Source of the DNA: Terriglobia bacterium
GTDB taxonomy: Bacteria; Acidobacteriota; Terriglobia; Bryobacterales; Bryobacteraceae
Length of the DNA stretch: 64,000 nt
Direction of reading: 5' to 3'
NCBI GenBank assembly: GCA_020073445.1
Contig: JAIQFE010000038.1
Span: 1-64,000 of the forward strand
In this document: positions 1-8,089 of the stretch, one piece after another
How the letters are laid out: each line of letters starts with the position of its first letter
How positions within the stretch are numbered: the stretch's first letter is position 1
The notes under the pieces: model-generated
What the model saw: only the letters and a program-made list of their open reading frames with translations
What the model was told of the DNA's origin: nothing
Database searches by the model: none
Program-made: the position numbers and the translations under genes

Positions 1-898
1 CGTTCTCCAACAGAAAGAAAAGCGAGGTGCTCTCTTCGACGTTGACTTGCGCATGATACCCGGCCGCCGTCAATTCCTTGTTGCGATTCAGCAGTCCCTT
101 TTTTAGTTCGGGCGCGGCAGCCAGCGCATCCGCCATAAACGGCGCGCCAACGTTCCGTAGCTGCGAATCCAACGGATCCACCACCAGCATCCCGACCTTG
201 CCCAGCAGTTTGAGCAGCATCGCGCGGAATCCCGCGCCCATGGTGAGGCCAGGGGCGTACGATTCTGCGACCAGCGCGGCGACTTCTTCGCCATGCTCGA
301 ATCCGGCTAGCGCGTTGCGAAGCTCCGCAATCGGGGGATGCTCCACCGGAAACCCGCCCGCGGGCCGCTGCTTACCCTGCCACGCCGCGGGAGCCTCGGT
401 GCGCAATGCAACCGGATGGTGTGCGGCATCAAAAATCCACACATGATCGACTTCGGCAAAATCGTGATCCTCGGTCGCCAGCCAGAAGATCGGCACGGCC
501 GGGATGCCGCTCGAGTTCAGATCCTCGGCCAGCCGCGCGGCCGTGAGGGCCTTGTATATGGTGTAAGCGGGTCCCGAAAACAGGCCGACCTGCTGCCCCG
601 TGAGGACCGCGACCGTACCGGCCTGCGCGAACCGCCCAACCAACGCGTTCCCCGGATTCTGGGACTCTAAAACACGCGATACCGCCGCTCGCCGGTCATC
701 GGGGTATTGAATCTCGCGCGCCGCCGAGGCGTACGACTCCCGCTGGTGAGGATTGTGCCGGTAAAAGCGCGCAACCCTATCGAAATGATAGGTCAGATCG
801 GCGAAAAGCTTCGAGGTGCCGGGGATCTCAGTGTGACGTAGACAGGCAGGGTCCATCACGCGCTCATGCTCAAACGTACCAAAAGAGCTGGGGGACAT
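1..898 (-). CDS. bshC: Bacillithiol biosynthesis cysteine-adding enzyme BshC (partial)
   Basis: The reading frame is open from an ATG at 898 to the left edge, so only the N-terminal 299 or so residues are present; the family is usually a little over 500 aa. The frame contains the BshC hallmark TGQQVGLFSGPAYTIYKALT (about residue 100 onward) and further on IFWLATEDHDFAEVDHVW. BshC is proposed to add cysteine to GlcN-malate in the last step of making bacillithiol, a cytoplasmic low-molecular-weight thiol. The start is 14 bp from the divergent kdsD start, so both promoters must lie within or very close to the coding regions. Product identification rests on motif recognition and is quite secure. 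Confidence 0.9.
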   Translation of the reverse strand, partial: MSPSSFGTFEHERVMDPACLRHTEIPGTSKLFADLTYHFDRVARFYRHNPHQRESYASAAREIQYPDDRRAAVSRVLESQNPGNALVGRFAQAGTVAVLTGQQVGLFSGPAYTIYKALTAARLAEDLNSSGIPAVPIFWLATEDHDFAEVDHVWIFDAAHHPVALRTEAPAAWQGKQRPAGGFPVEHPPIAELRNALAGFEHGEEVAALVAESYAPGLTMGAGFRAMLLKLLGKVGMLVVDPLDSQLRNVGAPFMADALAAAPELKKGLLNRNKELTAAGYHAQVNVEESTSLFFLLEN

Positions 899-912
899 GC
901 TACATTCAGCCT

Positions 913-1935
913 GTGAAGGCTTCCGCTAGCACATCAGTGAGCCCAGTCGACCAGCGCGCCGAGTGGCTCGCAGCCGCGCGTAAGGTCATGGAAACAGAGG
1001 CGCAGGCGATTCTCTCCGCGTCGGCGCGACTTGTGGATGGGAGTGATACGAGTCTCATCGCCGCGGTGGAGACGATCCTGGGCCATTCCGGCAAACTGAT
1101 CGTCACCGGCATCGGCAAATCCGGGCACGTCGCCCGCAAAATCGCCGCTACTCTCCAAAGCACCGGCACCCCCGCCGTTTTTCTGCATCCCACGGAAGCC
1201 GCTCACGGCGATCTGGGCGTGTGCCAGCCCGGCGACTCCGTCCTGATGATTTCGAAAAGCGGTTCGACCGCCGAACTGCTCGACTTGGTCCCCGCGCTCC
1301 GCGAATTCCGGCCGGCGTTCGTCGGCATCCTGGGAAATCCGTCGTCGCCTTTGGCGCGCGAGATGGATGTCGTGCTCGACGCCAGCGTCCAGCGCGAGGC
1401 AGACCCGGAGGGTTTCACGCCCACCGCTAGTTCGGCCGTGGCGATGGCCATTGGCCACGCGCTGGCGATCGCTCTGATGCAAGCCCGCGGCTTCACGGCC
1501 GAGCACTTTTCGCGGCTCCACGCAGGCGGACAATTGGGACGAAATCTGCGCCTCCGCGTCGGCGATGTGATGCACCGCGGCGAAGAGGTCGCCTGGGTCG
1601 CGCCGGAGGATTCGCTGAAGCACGTGGTCATCGCGATGTCGCAGCGTCCCCTGGGCGCGGCATGTGTGATGTCCCCTTCGGGAACACTCCTCGGGCTGAT
1701 CACCGATGGCGACGTGCGCCGCGCCCTGCAAGCTCACGACGATATCCGGACTCTGCGCGCAGCCGACGTGATGACCCCGCGTCCCTCTACGCTGGCTCCC
1801 GAGGCCCTGCTGCATGAGGCTCTCGCGTTCATGGAGGATCGCCCGTCTCAGATCTCGGTTGTGCCTGTAGTCGACGCCGAACATCGCTGCCTCGGCCTCC
1901 TGCGGCTGCACGACATCTACCAGGGCAGGGAATGA
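913..1935 (+). CDS. kdsD: Arabinose-5-phosphate isomerase (SIS plus two CBS domains)
   Basis: This 340-aa protein interconverts ribulose-5-phosphate and arabinose-5-phosphate, the first step towards Kdo for lipopolysaccharide. The sugar-isomerase (SIS) domain occupies about residues 40-180, with GIGKSGHVARKIAATLQSTG and HPTEAAHGDLG typical of KdsD. Two CBS repeats follow (about 215-275 and 285-340; VMHRGEEV and VMTPRPSTL). The start is GTG at 913. No Shine-Dalgarno is visible, but TACATT at 901-906 ends 6 nt before it, which would fit a leaderless message. A later ATG at 988 would cut into the first helix and is less likely. Length and domain order are normal. Confidence 0.93.
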   Translation: MKASASTSVSPVDQRAEWLAAARKVMETEAQAILSASARLVDGSDTSLIAAVETILGHSGKLIVTGIGKSGHVARKIAATLQSTGTPAVFLHPTEAAHGDLGVCQPGDSVLMISKSGSTAELLDLVPALREFRPAFVGILGNPSSPLAREMDVVLDASVQREADPEGFTPTASSAVAMAIGHALAIALMQARGFTAEHFSRLHAGGQLGRNLRLRVGDVMHRGEEVAWVAPEDSLKHVVIAMSQRPLGAACVMSPSGTLLGLITDGDVRRALQAHDDIRTLRAADVMTPRPSTLAPEALLHEALAFMEDRPSQISVVPVVDAEHRCLGLLRLHDIYQGRE

Positions 1936-1945
1936 CTCGCGAACA

Positions 1946-2355
1946 ATGAAGAGAGGGCGGTCAATCCTCGCGACCGCCATATTCCTGTGCCTGGCTCCCG
2001 GAACCGTCGCTGGTCTAATTCCTTTCTGGATCTCAGGATGGTGGTTCGAGCCTCCTTTTTTCGGACTTGAGCCGGTACGCTGGTTCGGTGTACTCCTGAT
2101 CGCACTGGCCGCTCCGGTCCTGCTCGAATCCTTCGCCCGGTTTGCCCTCGAAGGCTTGGGCACTCCCGCACCGGTCTTACCGACCCAACACCTGGTCGTC
2201 AAACGCCAAACGCCAAACGCTTCTACCGTTACGTGCGGAATCCTATGTATGTTGCTGTCGTGTCGATCATTATCGGTCAAGGCTTGTTGCTCGGAAACGC
2301 CTCGCTACTCTATGCCGCCCTAGTCTTGGGCGCCTTCTTTGGGTTCGTTTGGTAA
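1946..2355 (+). pseudogene. Isoprenylcysteine carboxyl methyltransferase-like membrane protein, frameshifted
   Basis: The first frame (from ATG 1946) encodes membrane segments and the GTPAPV...HLVV stretch usual before the methyltransferase core. The core continues in another frame: from 2221 it reads FYRYVRNPMYVAVVSIIIGQ, the hallmark of ICMT/PEMT-like enzymes, and ends at TAA 2353-2355. The break falls exactly at three tandem copies of CAAACGC (2200-2220). With a single copy the frame reads LVVKRFYRYVRNPMY without interruption. The C-terminal part normally carrying the EEP motif is also missing. It is read here as a pseudogene or a phase-off allele of a small integral membrane methyltransferase. 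It lies 10 bp after kdsD. Confidence 0.75.
2200..2220 (+). repeat. Heptanucleotide tandem repeat (CAAACGC)x3
   Basis: Three perfect head-to-tail copies of CAAACGC lie inside the methyltransferase-like gene. Two extra copies add 14 bp and shift the frame. One copy, or four, would keep it open. Confidence 0.95.
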
Positions 2356-2363
2356 CAACTACC

Positions 2364-2393
2364 TTGACGCACCTATAGGGTGCTTGTTATTGT
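2364..2393 (+). promoter_or_regulatory. Candidate sigma-70 promoter for the 2399 gene
   Basis: TTGACG (2364-2369) and TATTGT (2388-2393) are spaced by 18 bp. The -10 box ends 5 nt before the GTG at 2399, so the message would have almost no leader. Predicted from sequence only. Confidence 0.4.
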
Positions 2394-2398
2394 AAAGC

Positions 2399-3178
2399 GT
2401 GATTGGACCGGAGTTTGCTAGCTGCTGGCTACGTATTGGCAGGGCGCAAGAGCACCTGAATACTTTCAAGCGTGAATGGCACGAATGGAATGACGGTGGA
2501 CCCTACAGCACCCGCAGAGAGCACAGCGCTGACGGTGGCCAGCACAGTATGTTCTTGGACATCATCAAAGAACCCAACTTGGATAGATGGTCGCTTCTCG
2601 CCGCCGATTGTATTACTAGTCTCAGGTCTGCCCTCGACAACTTTGTCTATGCTCTTGCGGTCCGGGATAGCGGGAAGACAAGTCCCCCCGATCACCGGGC
2701 CTTGCAGTTCCCTATCACAGACACCCCGGCCTTGTTCACTGAGAGCGTCAAGAGAAAGCGGCTTGGGCAGATCTTGGCTGCCACACAGGCTAGGATTGAG
2801 AAGTTCCAGCCGTACAATAGACCGCACCACCATTTGCCTCCCTTGCTCGGGATGATCCGGGATCTCGACGATACGAACAAGCACAGGCTTCTCACTGTGG
2901 CCTTTCAGCAAATCGCAAACGGTAAGTTTAGCTTCGCTAGACCACACGGGAGAGTCTATAATTTGCTCTACACGCTGTTGCCGTTGAAAAGTGGCGAGAA
3001 AATAGCATCCTTCTGTATCGATCCTCCCCAATTGAAACTTGACTACAAGCACGAGATTTCCATGGCAATATCCATAACCCACGCCGTCGGGCCATCCGGG
3101 GTCGGATGGAGTTCGTTGGCTGATCTTCTGGACTATTTCATTGCCGAGGTTTCGCTCGTCATCAACACGGTCGTGTAA
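2399..3178 (+). CDS. Hypothetical protein, 259 aa
   Basis: No function is recognised. The protein is soluble with no signal peptide or membrane segment. It contains a SLRSALDNFVYALAV helix (about residues 78-92), FPITDTPALF, and LLGMIRDLDDTNKHRLL (about 148-164). This arrangement recurs in uncharacterised proteins scattered through soil bacteria, from memory and not checked. Base composition is visibly more AT-rich than the flanking housekeeping genes. The gene sits between a broken gene and an IS element, so it is probably recently acquired cargo. The start is GTG 2399 behind a plausible promoter; no Shine-Dalgarno is seen. Confidence 0.7.
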   Translation: MIGPEFASCWLRIGRAQEHLNTFKREWHEWNDGGPYSTRREHSADGGQHSMFLDIIKEPNLDRWSLLAADCITSLRSALDNFVYALAVRDSGKTSPPDHRALQFPITDTPALFTESVKRKRLGQILAATQARIEKFQPYNRPHHHLPPLLGMIRDLDDTNKHRLLTVAFQQIANGKFSFARPHGRVYNLLYTLLPLKSGEKIASFCIDPPQLKLDYKHEISMAISITHAVGPSGVGWSSLADLLDYFIAEVSLVINTVV

Positions 3179-3253
3179 TCGCACTTGCGCCTTTCCGCCA
3201 CGTTAGATAAACTTGTGGCTAGGAAAGCGTGAGAGCGCTAACCGAGTGTCGAT

Positions 3254-3418
3254 ATGTCACGTGCCGCAAAGAGCGAACCCCCTGGTAGCCAGCCGTCGGA
3301 GTTCGAGCGCTTTACAGGCGCATTGAGAAAGATCCTGTCGGTTAAGAAGTCCGATCTGGACCTACACAAGCCCATTCGCCCGCGCACAAACGCGAAGCGA
3401 AAGAGAACTACGAACTAG
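3254..3418 (+). CDS. Small basic hypothetical protein, 54 aa
   Basis: The ORF runs from ATG 3254 to TAG 3416-3418. It contains FERFTGALRKILSVKKSDL followed by an Arg/Lys-rich tail. Small proteins with an F(x)n-LRKILSV-K-L core are common orphan genes in bacterial genomes and often sit by mobile or toxin-antitoxin genes. That is recalled family knowledge, not a database result. It is convergent with the transposase, and its stop codon lies inside the inverted repeat that also holds the transposase stop. No clear ribosome-binding site is seen. Confidence 0.5.
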   Translation: MSRAAKSEPPGSQPSEFERFTGALRKILSVKKSDLDLHKPIRPRTNAKRKRTTN

Positions 3419-3459
3419 GGTTCCGGCGTTTCCCGCGCCGTTGTTTCGGCCCTAGTTCG
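3411..3459. repeat. Inverted repeat between convergent genes (possible bidirectional terminator)
   Basis: The arms are CGAACTAGGG (3411-3420) and CCCTAGTTCG (3450-3459), a perfect 10-bp stem. An inner 5-bp stem CGGCG/CGCCG lies at 3424-3428 and 3436-3440. Both the 54-aa gene and the transposase end with their TAG inside an arm, so the structure marks both 3' ends. It could act as a two-way terminator or be part of the left IS end. Confidence 0.55.
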
Positions 3460-4414
3460 CATGACTGTCCAATTCCTTACCTGTCAATTCCGCAAAGGTC
3501 AGACGGCGTCCCGCGATCTGCGATAGCACCTGCACGAAACGGTCAGCGTCCTGGAACTCGCGGTTGTTAAAACGAAAGCATTGCTCGTCGGCGTAAGCCT
3601 GCAAGTGAAATGGTTCGACCGAAACATACGTACCCTTCAGCGACCGCTTGAACAGGGACCAGAAGTTTTCGAGACCGTTCGTGTGGACGTTATCACGAAC
3701 GTAGGACTCGGCGTGGTCGATAAATTCGTGAACGTAGCCATCCTTCGGCAGGCTCTTGTATGACTGAAGCGAGTCGCTGTAGATTGTCGATCCCTTCTCC
3801 ACGTTGGCATCAACGTTCCCGCGAATATGGTGCGAGCGAGTATTCGGAAGGACTTTCACGCGGGCTTGCTTCGTATGGCGTTCAAGCAGGCCCATGACAA
3901 CAGCCTTGCCCTCGAATCCGCCTGTCCGCTTTTTCCCCATCCGAAGGCGCGTCTGTTTGTCCAGATGCATATTGAAGAGCTTGCCGCCGATGAACGTCTC
4001 ATCAGCTTCGACGTGACCGGAGAGTTTTTTTTCGAGCGAACCACTCTGCATCGCAAGCCGAATACGATGCAGCATGAACCATGCGGACTTCTGGCTGATA
4101 CCTAGGTCCCGCGAAATCTCGTAAGAGCTAACGCCGTTCTTGCATCCACAAAGCATCCAGATCGCCGGAAGCCACTTGTCGAGTCCGATAGGGGAATCTT
4201 CCATGATCGTCCCGGACTTGGCGGAGTATTGCTTCTTGCAGGCTTTGCACTTCCAAATCGACCGCGTGCTTACGAAGGAATTCTCCTGCGATCCACACCA
4301 CGGGCAAGTAGGCTTGCCATCGGACCAACGGAACTTGGTGAGGAATTCCAGTGCCTTGACCTTGTCCGAAAAGTACAAGATCGCCATCTGTAAAGTCTCT
4401 GGAAGTCCGTCCAT
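3452..4414 (-). CDS. IS1595 family transposase
   Basis: This 320-aa protein has the IS1595/ISXO2 layout. An N-terminal zinc ribbon (CPWCG...CKACKKQYS, about residues 38-63) is followed by a helix-turn-helix-like region (SYEISRDLGISQKSAWFMLHRIRLAM). The DDE-type catalytic domain begins at VEADETFIGG, with the second acidic residue near TIYSDSLQSY and the HTNGLENFWSLFKRSLKGTY block. It looks intact. Its start ATG 4414 lies only 6 nt behind the -10 box of a near-consensus promoter, implying a leaderless message. It is convergent with the 54-aa gene, and base composition is lower in GC than the surroundings. Confidence 0.92.
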   Translation of the reverse strand: MDGLPETLQMAILYFSDKVKALEFLTKFRWSDGKPTCPWCGSQENSFVSTRSIWKCKACKKQYSAKSGTIMEDSPIGLDKWLPAIWMLCGCKNGVSSYEISRDLGISQKSAWFMLHRIRLAMQSGSLEKKLSGHVEADETFIGGKLFNMHLDKQTRLRMGKKRTGGFEGKAVVMGLLERHTKQARVKVLPNTRSHHIRGNVDANVEKGSTIYSDSLQSYKSLPKDGYVHEFIDHAESYVRDNVHTNGLENFWSLFKRSLKGTYVSVEPFHLQAYADEQCFRFNNREFQDADRFVQVLSQIAGRRLTFAELTGKELDSHAN

Positions 4415-4420
4415 GAATTA

Positions 4421-4448
4421 ATTATAAACTACTTTGCGGGTGTGTCAA
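4421..4448 (-). promoter_or_regulatory. Near-consensus promoter of the transposase
   Basis: On the minus strand TTGACA (4448-4443), a 16-bp spacer and TATAAT (4426-4421) match sigma-70 consensus exactly. TATAAT ends 6 nt before the ATG, placing the transcription start at or next to the start codon. Confidence 0.8.
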
Positions 4449-4635
4449 GGTATTTGTTGCCGTTCGTTTTGTCGTACGAGGAACCGGCGCTTCGCCGGAC
4501 CTATGGTGCCGAATACGAGGCTTATTGCTGGCGGGTCCCGCGCTGGATTCCTCGTATCACCAAGTGACTCTGCGTGTTACAATGGTGTTCTCCGATAGCT
4601 TCCTCGTCGAAGGCGATTCGATTCGAGGAGGCCCC

Positions 4636-6111
4636 ATGGCAGGGATTGCCACCAAGCATACGCTTCCTGCTCCGTTCCACGAATACGAGCTTGATGACGC
4701 TTTCGACGAAATGGTCGATGGCGGCGGTGCCGTTCGTCCACACTATCGCCACATCTACGAAGCGCTGCGCGAACTGACGGGCGAGGAACTCCGCCGCCGC
4801 CAGCAGATCGCCGATTTGTCCTTCCTCCATCAGGGCATCACCTTCACCGTCTACGGCCGCGACGAAGGTACCGAACGTATCTTCCCTAACGATCTTCTCC
4901 CCCGCGTCCTGACGCGCGAGGAATGGACTCGCATCGAGAACGGCCTAACGCAGCGCATCACCGCGCTGAACCTGTTCCTCAAGGACATCTACCACGAAGG
5001 CAGAATCCTGAATGACGGCGTGGTGCCTCGCGAGATCATTTACAGCTGCAAACACTTCCGCAGGCAGATGCGCGGATTGAACGTTCGCAACGACGCCTAT
5101 GTCACGGTCGCCGGCACCGATCTGATCCGAATGCCGTCGGGCGAATTCGTGGTGCTGGAAGACAATCTGCGCGTGCCTAGCGGCGCCTCCTACATGCTGG
5201 TCAGCCGCGAGGTGATGAAGCGCCTGTTCCCGGATCTGTTCCGCAAGTGCGGCGTACAGCCCATCGAGCACTATAGCCAGGCGCTTCTGTCCACTCTGCG
5301 CGCGCTAACCCCACAGGGGTCTCCGCGTGGCACCAGTGAACCGACCATCGTTCTGCTGACGCCCGGCGTCTTCAATTCGGCCTACTTCGAGCACGCCTTT
5401 CTCGCCCGCCAGATGGGCATCGAGCTGGTGGAGGGCCGCGATCTCGTGGTCCATGACAATTTCGTCTACATGCGCACGACTGCCGGGTTGCGGCGCGTCG
5501 ATGTCATTTACCGAAGAATAGACGATGACTTCATCGATCCGCTGGCGTTCCGCCCGGATTCCAGCCTGGGCGTCCCCGGCTTGTTTAACGCATATCGCGC
5601 GGGCAACGTCAGCATGGCGAACGCGCTCGGCACCGGCGTGGCCGACGATAAAGCCGTTTATGCCTACGTCCCCGCGATCATTAAGTACTACTTGAAAGAG
5701 GATCCGATACTCGACAACGTCGAGACGTATCTCATGTCGGATCCTTCGCAGCGCAAGCACGTGCTCGGCCGGCTCCAGGATTATGTGGTGAAGGCGGTCG
5801 GCGAATCCGGCGGCTACGGGATGCTGATCGGTCCGCACAGCACGGCCGAGCAGCGCGACGAATTCCGCCGCCGCGTGGAGGAAGACCCGCGCAATTACAT
5901 TGCTCAGCCCACTATCCGGCTTTCGCGCGCGCCTTGCTTCCTGGACGGGAATGTCCAGCCGCGACACGTCGATCTTCGTCCGTACATTCTTTTCGGCGAC
6001 AAAGTTACCGTGGTGCCCGGCGGCCTCACGCGCGTCGCCCTGCGGAAAGGATCTCTGGTAGTGAACTCGTCGCAAGGCGGCGGCAGTAAAGATACGTGGG
6101 TTTTGGATTAG
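4636..6111 (+). CDS. Circularly permuted ATP-grasp type 2 protein (DUF404/DUF407)
   Basis: This 491-aa cytoplasmic enzyme belongs to the circularly permuted ATP-grasp family, thought to form peptide-like amide bonds on an unknown substrate. The start region reads [20 protein letters not shown], followed by [21 protein letters not shown], the [15 protein letters not shown] block (metal/ATP site) and [11 protein letters not shown]. The start at ATG 4636 is set by GAGGAGG 4-5 nt upstream. An upstream in-frame ATG at 4582 lies inside a likely -10 box (TACAAT, 4578-4583) and is rejected. It is followed after 3 bp by the alpha-E gene and then a transglutaminase, the usual three-gene operon. Confidence 0.93.
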   Translation: MAGIATKHTLPAPFHEYELDDAFDEMVDGGGAVRPHYRHIYEALRELTGEELRRRQQIADLSFLHQGITFTVYGRDEGTERIFPNDLLPRVLTREEWTRIENGLTQRITALNLFLKDIYHEGRILNDGVVPREIIYSCKHFRRQMRGLNVRNDAYVTVAGTDLIRMPSGEFVVLEDNLRVPSGASYMLVSREVMKRLFPDLFRKCGVQPIEHYSQALLSTLRALTPQGSPRGTSEPTIVLLTPGVFNSAYFEHAFLARQMGIELVEGRDLVVHDNFVYMRTTAGLRRVDVIYRRIDDDFIDPLAFRPDSSLGVPGLFNAYRAGNVSMANALGTGVADDKAVYAYVPAIIKYYLKEDPILDNVETYLMSDPSQRKHVLGRLQDYVVKAVGESGGYGMLIGPHSTAEQRDEFRRRVEEDPRNYIAQPTIRLSRAPCFLDGNVQPRHVDLRPYILFGDKVTVVPGGLTRVALRKGSLVVNSSQGGGSKDTWVLD

Positions 6112-6114
6112 AGC

Positions 6115-7071
6115 ATGCTTTCTAGAGTTGCAGACAGCCTTTACTGGATGAGCCGCTACCTGGAACGCGCGGAGCATACCGCGCGCGTCATCAACATCCA
6201 GTTGAACCTGATGCTAGAGCGCGGGTCGCAATCGGAAGATCTGGATTGGGCGCGAGTCGGACGCTCTCTCGGCATGGAACAGTCCGGTGAAGATGATGAA
6301 GACTGGAGCGCGGAAGACCTGGCTCAATCGCTGTTGCACGACGCGTCCAATCGTTCTTCGATCGTCGCCAGCATCGTGAATGCCCGGGAGAACGCTCGCC
6401 AGGTGCGCGAGCAGATCAGCTCGGAAATGTGGGAGCAGTTGAATCGCTTGTTCCACGCGGTGCGCCGCAGCTCGCCGGAAGTGTGGGACTCCCGCGATTT
6501 CCTCCAGTCCATCAAGGAAGGCGCGCATCTGTTTCAGGGCATCACCGATTCCACCATGACCCACAGCGAGGGCTGGCAGTTCATTCAGGCCGGTCGCTAT
6601 CTGGAGCGCGCTGTGGCGGTTTCTACTTTGGTGGGCGCGCACTTTCGCGAGTTTCATCAGCCCGCCCAGGCTGGATCTGAACGCGTGTATCTGGAATGGA
6701 TCGGGCTGCTGCGTTCCTGTACCGCCTTCGAGGCTTATTGCAAGGCGTATACCGCGGACGTGAAGCCCGAGCGCATCGCCGAATTCCTGGTTCTGCATCC
6801 GAGCTTTCCGCATTCCATTCGCTTCTCCGCGGAGGCGTTAGAGACCGCCATCAAAGAAATAGGCCGGGAAGCCGGAAGCCGCCGGGCCGCGCGCGTGGAG
6901 CGTATCGCCGGACGCTTGCGCGCCACGCTTGGCTTCAGCCAGATTGACGAGATCATGTCCGGCGGGTTGCACGCCTATCTGCACGAACTCCTGCGCCAGT
7001 GCGGGCAGGTGCACAGCGCACTGTATCAGACCTATATTTCGTATCCGATCGAGGCCGCGCTTGAGGCATAA
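6115..7071 (+). CDS. Alpha-E domain protein (DUF403)
   Basis: This 318-aa, largely helical cytoplasmic protein begins MLSRVADSLYWMSRYLERAE, the signature of the alpha-E family. It always travels with the permuted ATP-grasp protein and a transglutaminase and is believed to be part of the same peptide-forming and peptide-processing pathway. Its own biochemical role is unknown. Helical repeats with HPSFPHSIRFS (about residues 227-237) are family-typical. It starts 3 bp after the ATP-grasp stop and ends 9 bp before the transglutaminase start, so the three are almost certainly cotranscribed. Confidence 0.92.
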   Translation: MLSRVADSLYWMSRYLERAEHTARVINIQLNLMLERGSQSEDLDWARVGRSLGMEQSGEDDEDWSAEDLAQSLLHDASNRSSIVASIVNARENARQVREQISSEMWEQLNRLFHAVRRSSPEVWDSRDFLQSIKEGAHLFQGITDSTMTHSEGWQFIQAGRYLERAVAVSTLVGAHFREFHQPAQAGSERVYLEWIGLLRSCTAFEAYCKAYTADVKPERIAEFLVLHPSFPHSIRFSAEALETAIKEIGREAGSRRAARVERIAGRLRATLGFSQIDEIMSGGLHAYLHELLRQCGQVHSALYQTYISYPIEAALEA

Positions 7072-7080
7072 AGACGCATA

Positions 7081-8043
7081 ATGTTTTACTCTATCCGCCA
7101 CCTCACTCGTTTCCGCTACAAGACTCCCGTAAGCGAAAGCCTCATGGAATTGCGCATGCACCCGCGCACCGAAGGCGGGCAGCGGTGCCTCTCTTTCCAG
7201 CTTTCCGTGGACCCGCGCACGCGCGTTTACGATTATCGCGATTACCTCGGCAACATGGTGCATCACTTCGACGTGCCTGGGCAGCATCGCGAGTTGAAGA
7301 TCGTCGCCGAGGCGCTGGTGGAGATCGAGCCTGCGCTCGAGCTTCCCGATAGTCTGGAGCCTTCGGACTGGGATGATCTCGATCAGCAGGCGGCCGCCGG
7401 CGACTACTGGGAAATGCTGATGCCCAGCCAGTTCGCTCAGCCCACCGCAGCGCTTTTGAGTTTGATCGAGCCGCTCGGTGTCCGGCGCCGCGATGACCCG
7501 CTAAGTTTTCTTCGTGAGTTGAACTCGGCCATCTACAAGTGGTTCGAGTACGTGCCTAAAGCGACCCGCGTCGATTCGCCCATCGACCATGCCATCGAAG
7601 CCCGTAAGGGAGTCTGCCAGGATTTCGCGCACATCATGACTGCGCTGGTGCGGCATGTCAAGATTCCCTGCCGCTACGTGAGCGGCTATGTCCACCGGCT
7701 TTCCGAGAGTCACGACCGGTCACCGGAAGGGGCATCGCATGCCTGGGTGGAGGCGCTTCTGCCGGGGCTCGGCTGGGTGGGATTCGACCCGACCAACAAT
7801 CTGATCGCAGGCGAGCGTCACATCCGCACGGCAATCGGCCGCGATTACGCAGACGTGCCGCCCACCAAGGGCATCTTCAAGGGCAAATCCGAAAGCGAGT
7901 TGACCGTATCGGTGCGCGTGGCGCTGTCGGATGCCCCGCCGCCTCCCGAGGAAGTCTTGGCCGCGCCGGCAGAATGGCAAGCCGAGACCGCCGCAGCGGA
8001 AGCCGAACAGCTCTTGCAGCAGCAACAACAGCAGCAACAGTAG
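7081..8043 (+). CDS. Transglutaminase-like cysteine peptidase with poly-Gln tail
   Basis: This 320-aa protein has a bacterial transglutaminase N-terminal beta domain (MFYSIRHLTRFRYKTPVSES...LRMHPR) and a transglutaminase-like core. The catalytic Cys is in RKGVCQDFAHIM, the His in GASHAWVEALLPG and the Asp in WVGFDPTNN. There is no signal peptide. It is the third gene of the ATP-grasp, alpha-E, transglutaminase operon, where it probably cleaves or trims the peptide product. The C-terminus is unusual: an Ala/Glu-rich linker ends in eight glutamines coded by a CAG/CAA repeat immediately before the stop. Confidence 0.93.
   Translation: MFYSIRHLTRFRYKTPVSESLMELRMHPRTEGGQRCLSFQLSVDPRTRVYDYRDYLGNMVHHFDVPGQHRELKIVAEALVEIEPALELPDSLEPSDWDDLDQQAAAGDYWEMLMPSQFAQPTAALLSLIEPLGVRRRDDPLSFLRELNSAIYKWFEYVPKATRVDSPIDHAIEARKGVCQDFAHIMTALVRHVKIPCRYVSGYVHRLSESHDRSPEGASHAWVEALLPGLGWVGFDPTNNLIAGERHIRTAIGRDYADVPPTKGIFKGKSESELTVSVRVALSDAPPPPEEVLAAPAEWQAETAAAEAEQLLQQQQQQQQ
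8017..8040 (+). repeat. CAG/CAA trinucleotide run encoding C-terminal poly-Gln
   Basis: Eight consecutive Gln codons (mixed CAG and CAA) directly precede the TAG at 8041. It is an in-frame microsatellite, so its length can vary without harming the frame. Confidence 0.9.
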
Positions 8044-8053
8044 TGGCGCTCGC

Positions 8054-8059
8054 TATAAT
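8054..8059 (+). promoter_or_regulatory. -10 box upstream of the P450 gene
   Basis: A perfect TATAAT ends 6 nt before a GTG at 8066. No good -35 box is visible at the expected distance. It suggests transcription starting near 8066. Confidence 0.5.
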
Positions 8060-8065
8060 CGCCGA

Positions 8066-8089
8066 GTGAAGCCGCTTTTGCAATGGTAA
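8066..8089 (+). CDS. Possible 7-aa leader ORF overlapping the P450 start
   Basis: From GTG 8066, 6 nt behind TATAAT, a seven-codon ORF (MKPLLQW) ends at TAA 8087-8089, overlapping the P450 ATG at 8083. If the message is leaderless, this mini-ORF would be its first translated element and could couple translation to the P450 gene, which lacks a Shine-Dalgarno of its own. It is very short and could be chance. Confidence 0.25.
   Translation: MKPLLQW

Larger units (their letters stand above)
3416..4503. mobile_element. IS1595-like insertion sequence (boundaries tentative)
   Basis: The element holds one IS1595-type transposase. The best terminal match is TAGGGTTCCGGCG at 3416-3428 against the reverse complement of 4493-4503, TAGGTCCGGCG, which is imperfect. 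The right side also carries a perfect CCGGCG-CTT-CGCCGG hairpin (4484-4498) and an inverted pair ATACGAGG/CCTCGTAT (4513-4520, 4550-4557). No convincing target-site duplication was found. The ends could therefore be some tens of bp away. Confidence 0.35.

Noticed and set aside
934-2280. 448-codon minus-strand frame opposite kdsD
   Set aside because: Low-complexity His/Arg/Gln-rich translation typical of antisense frames; kdsD is certain on the plus strand.
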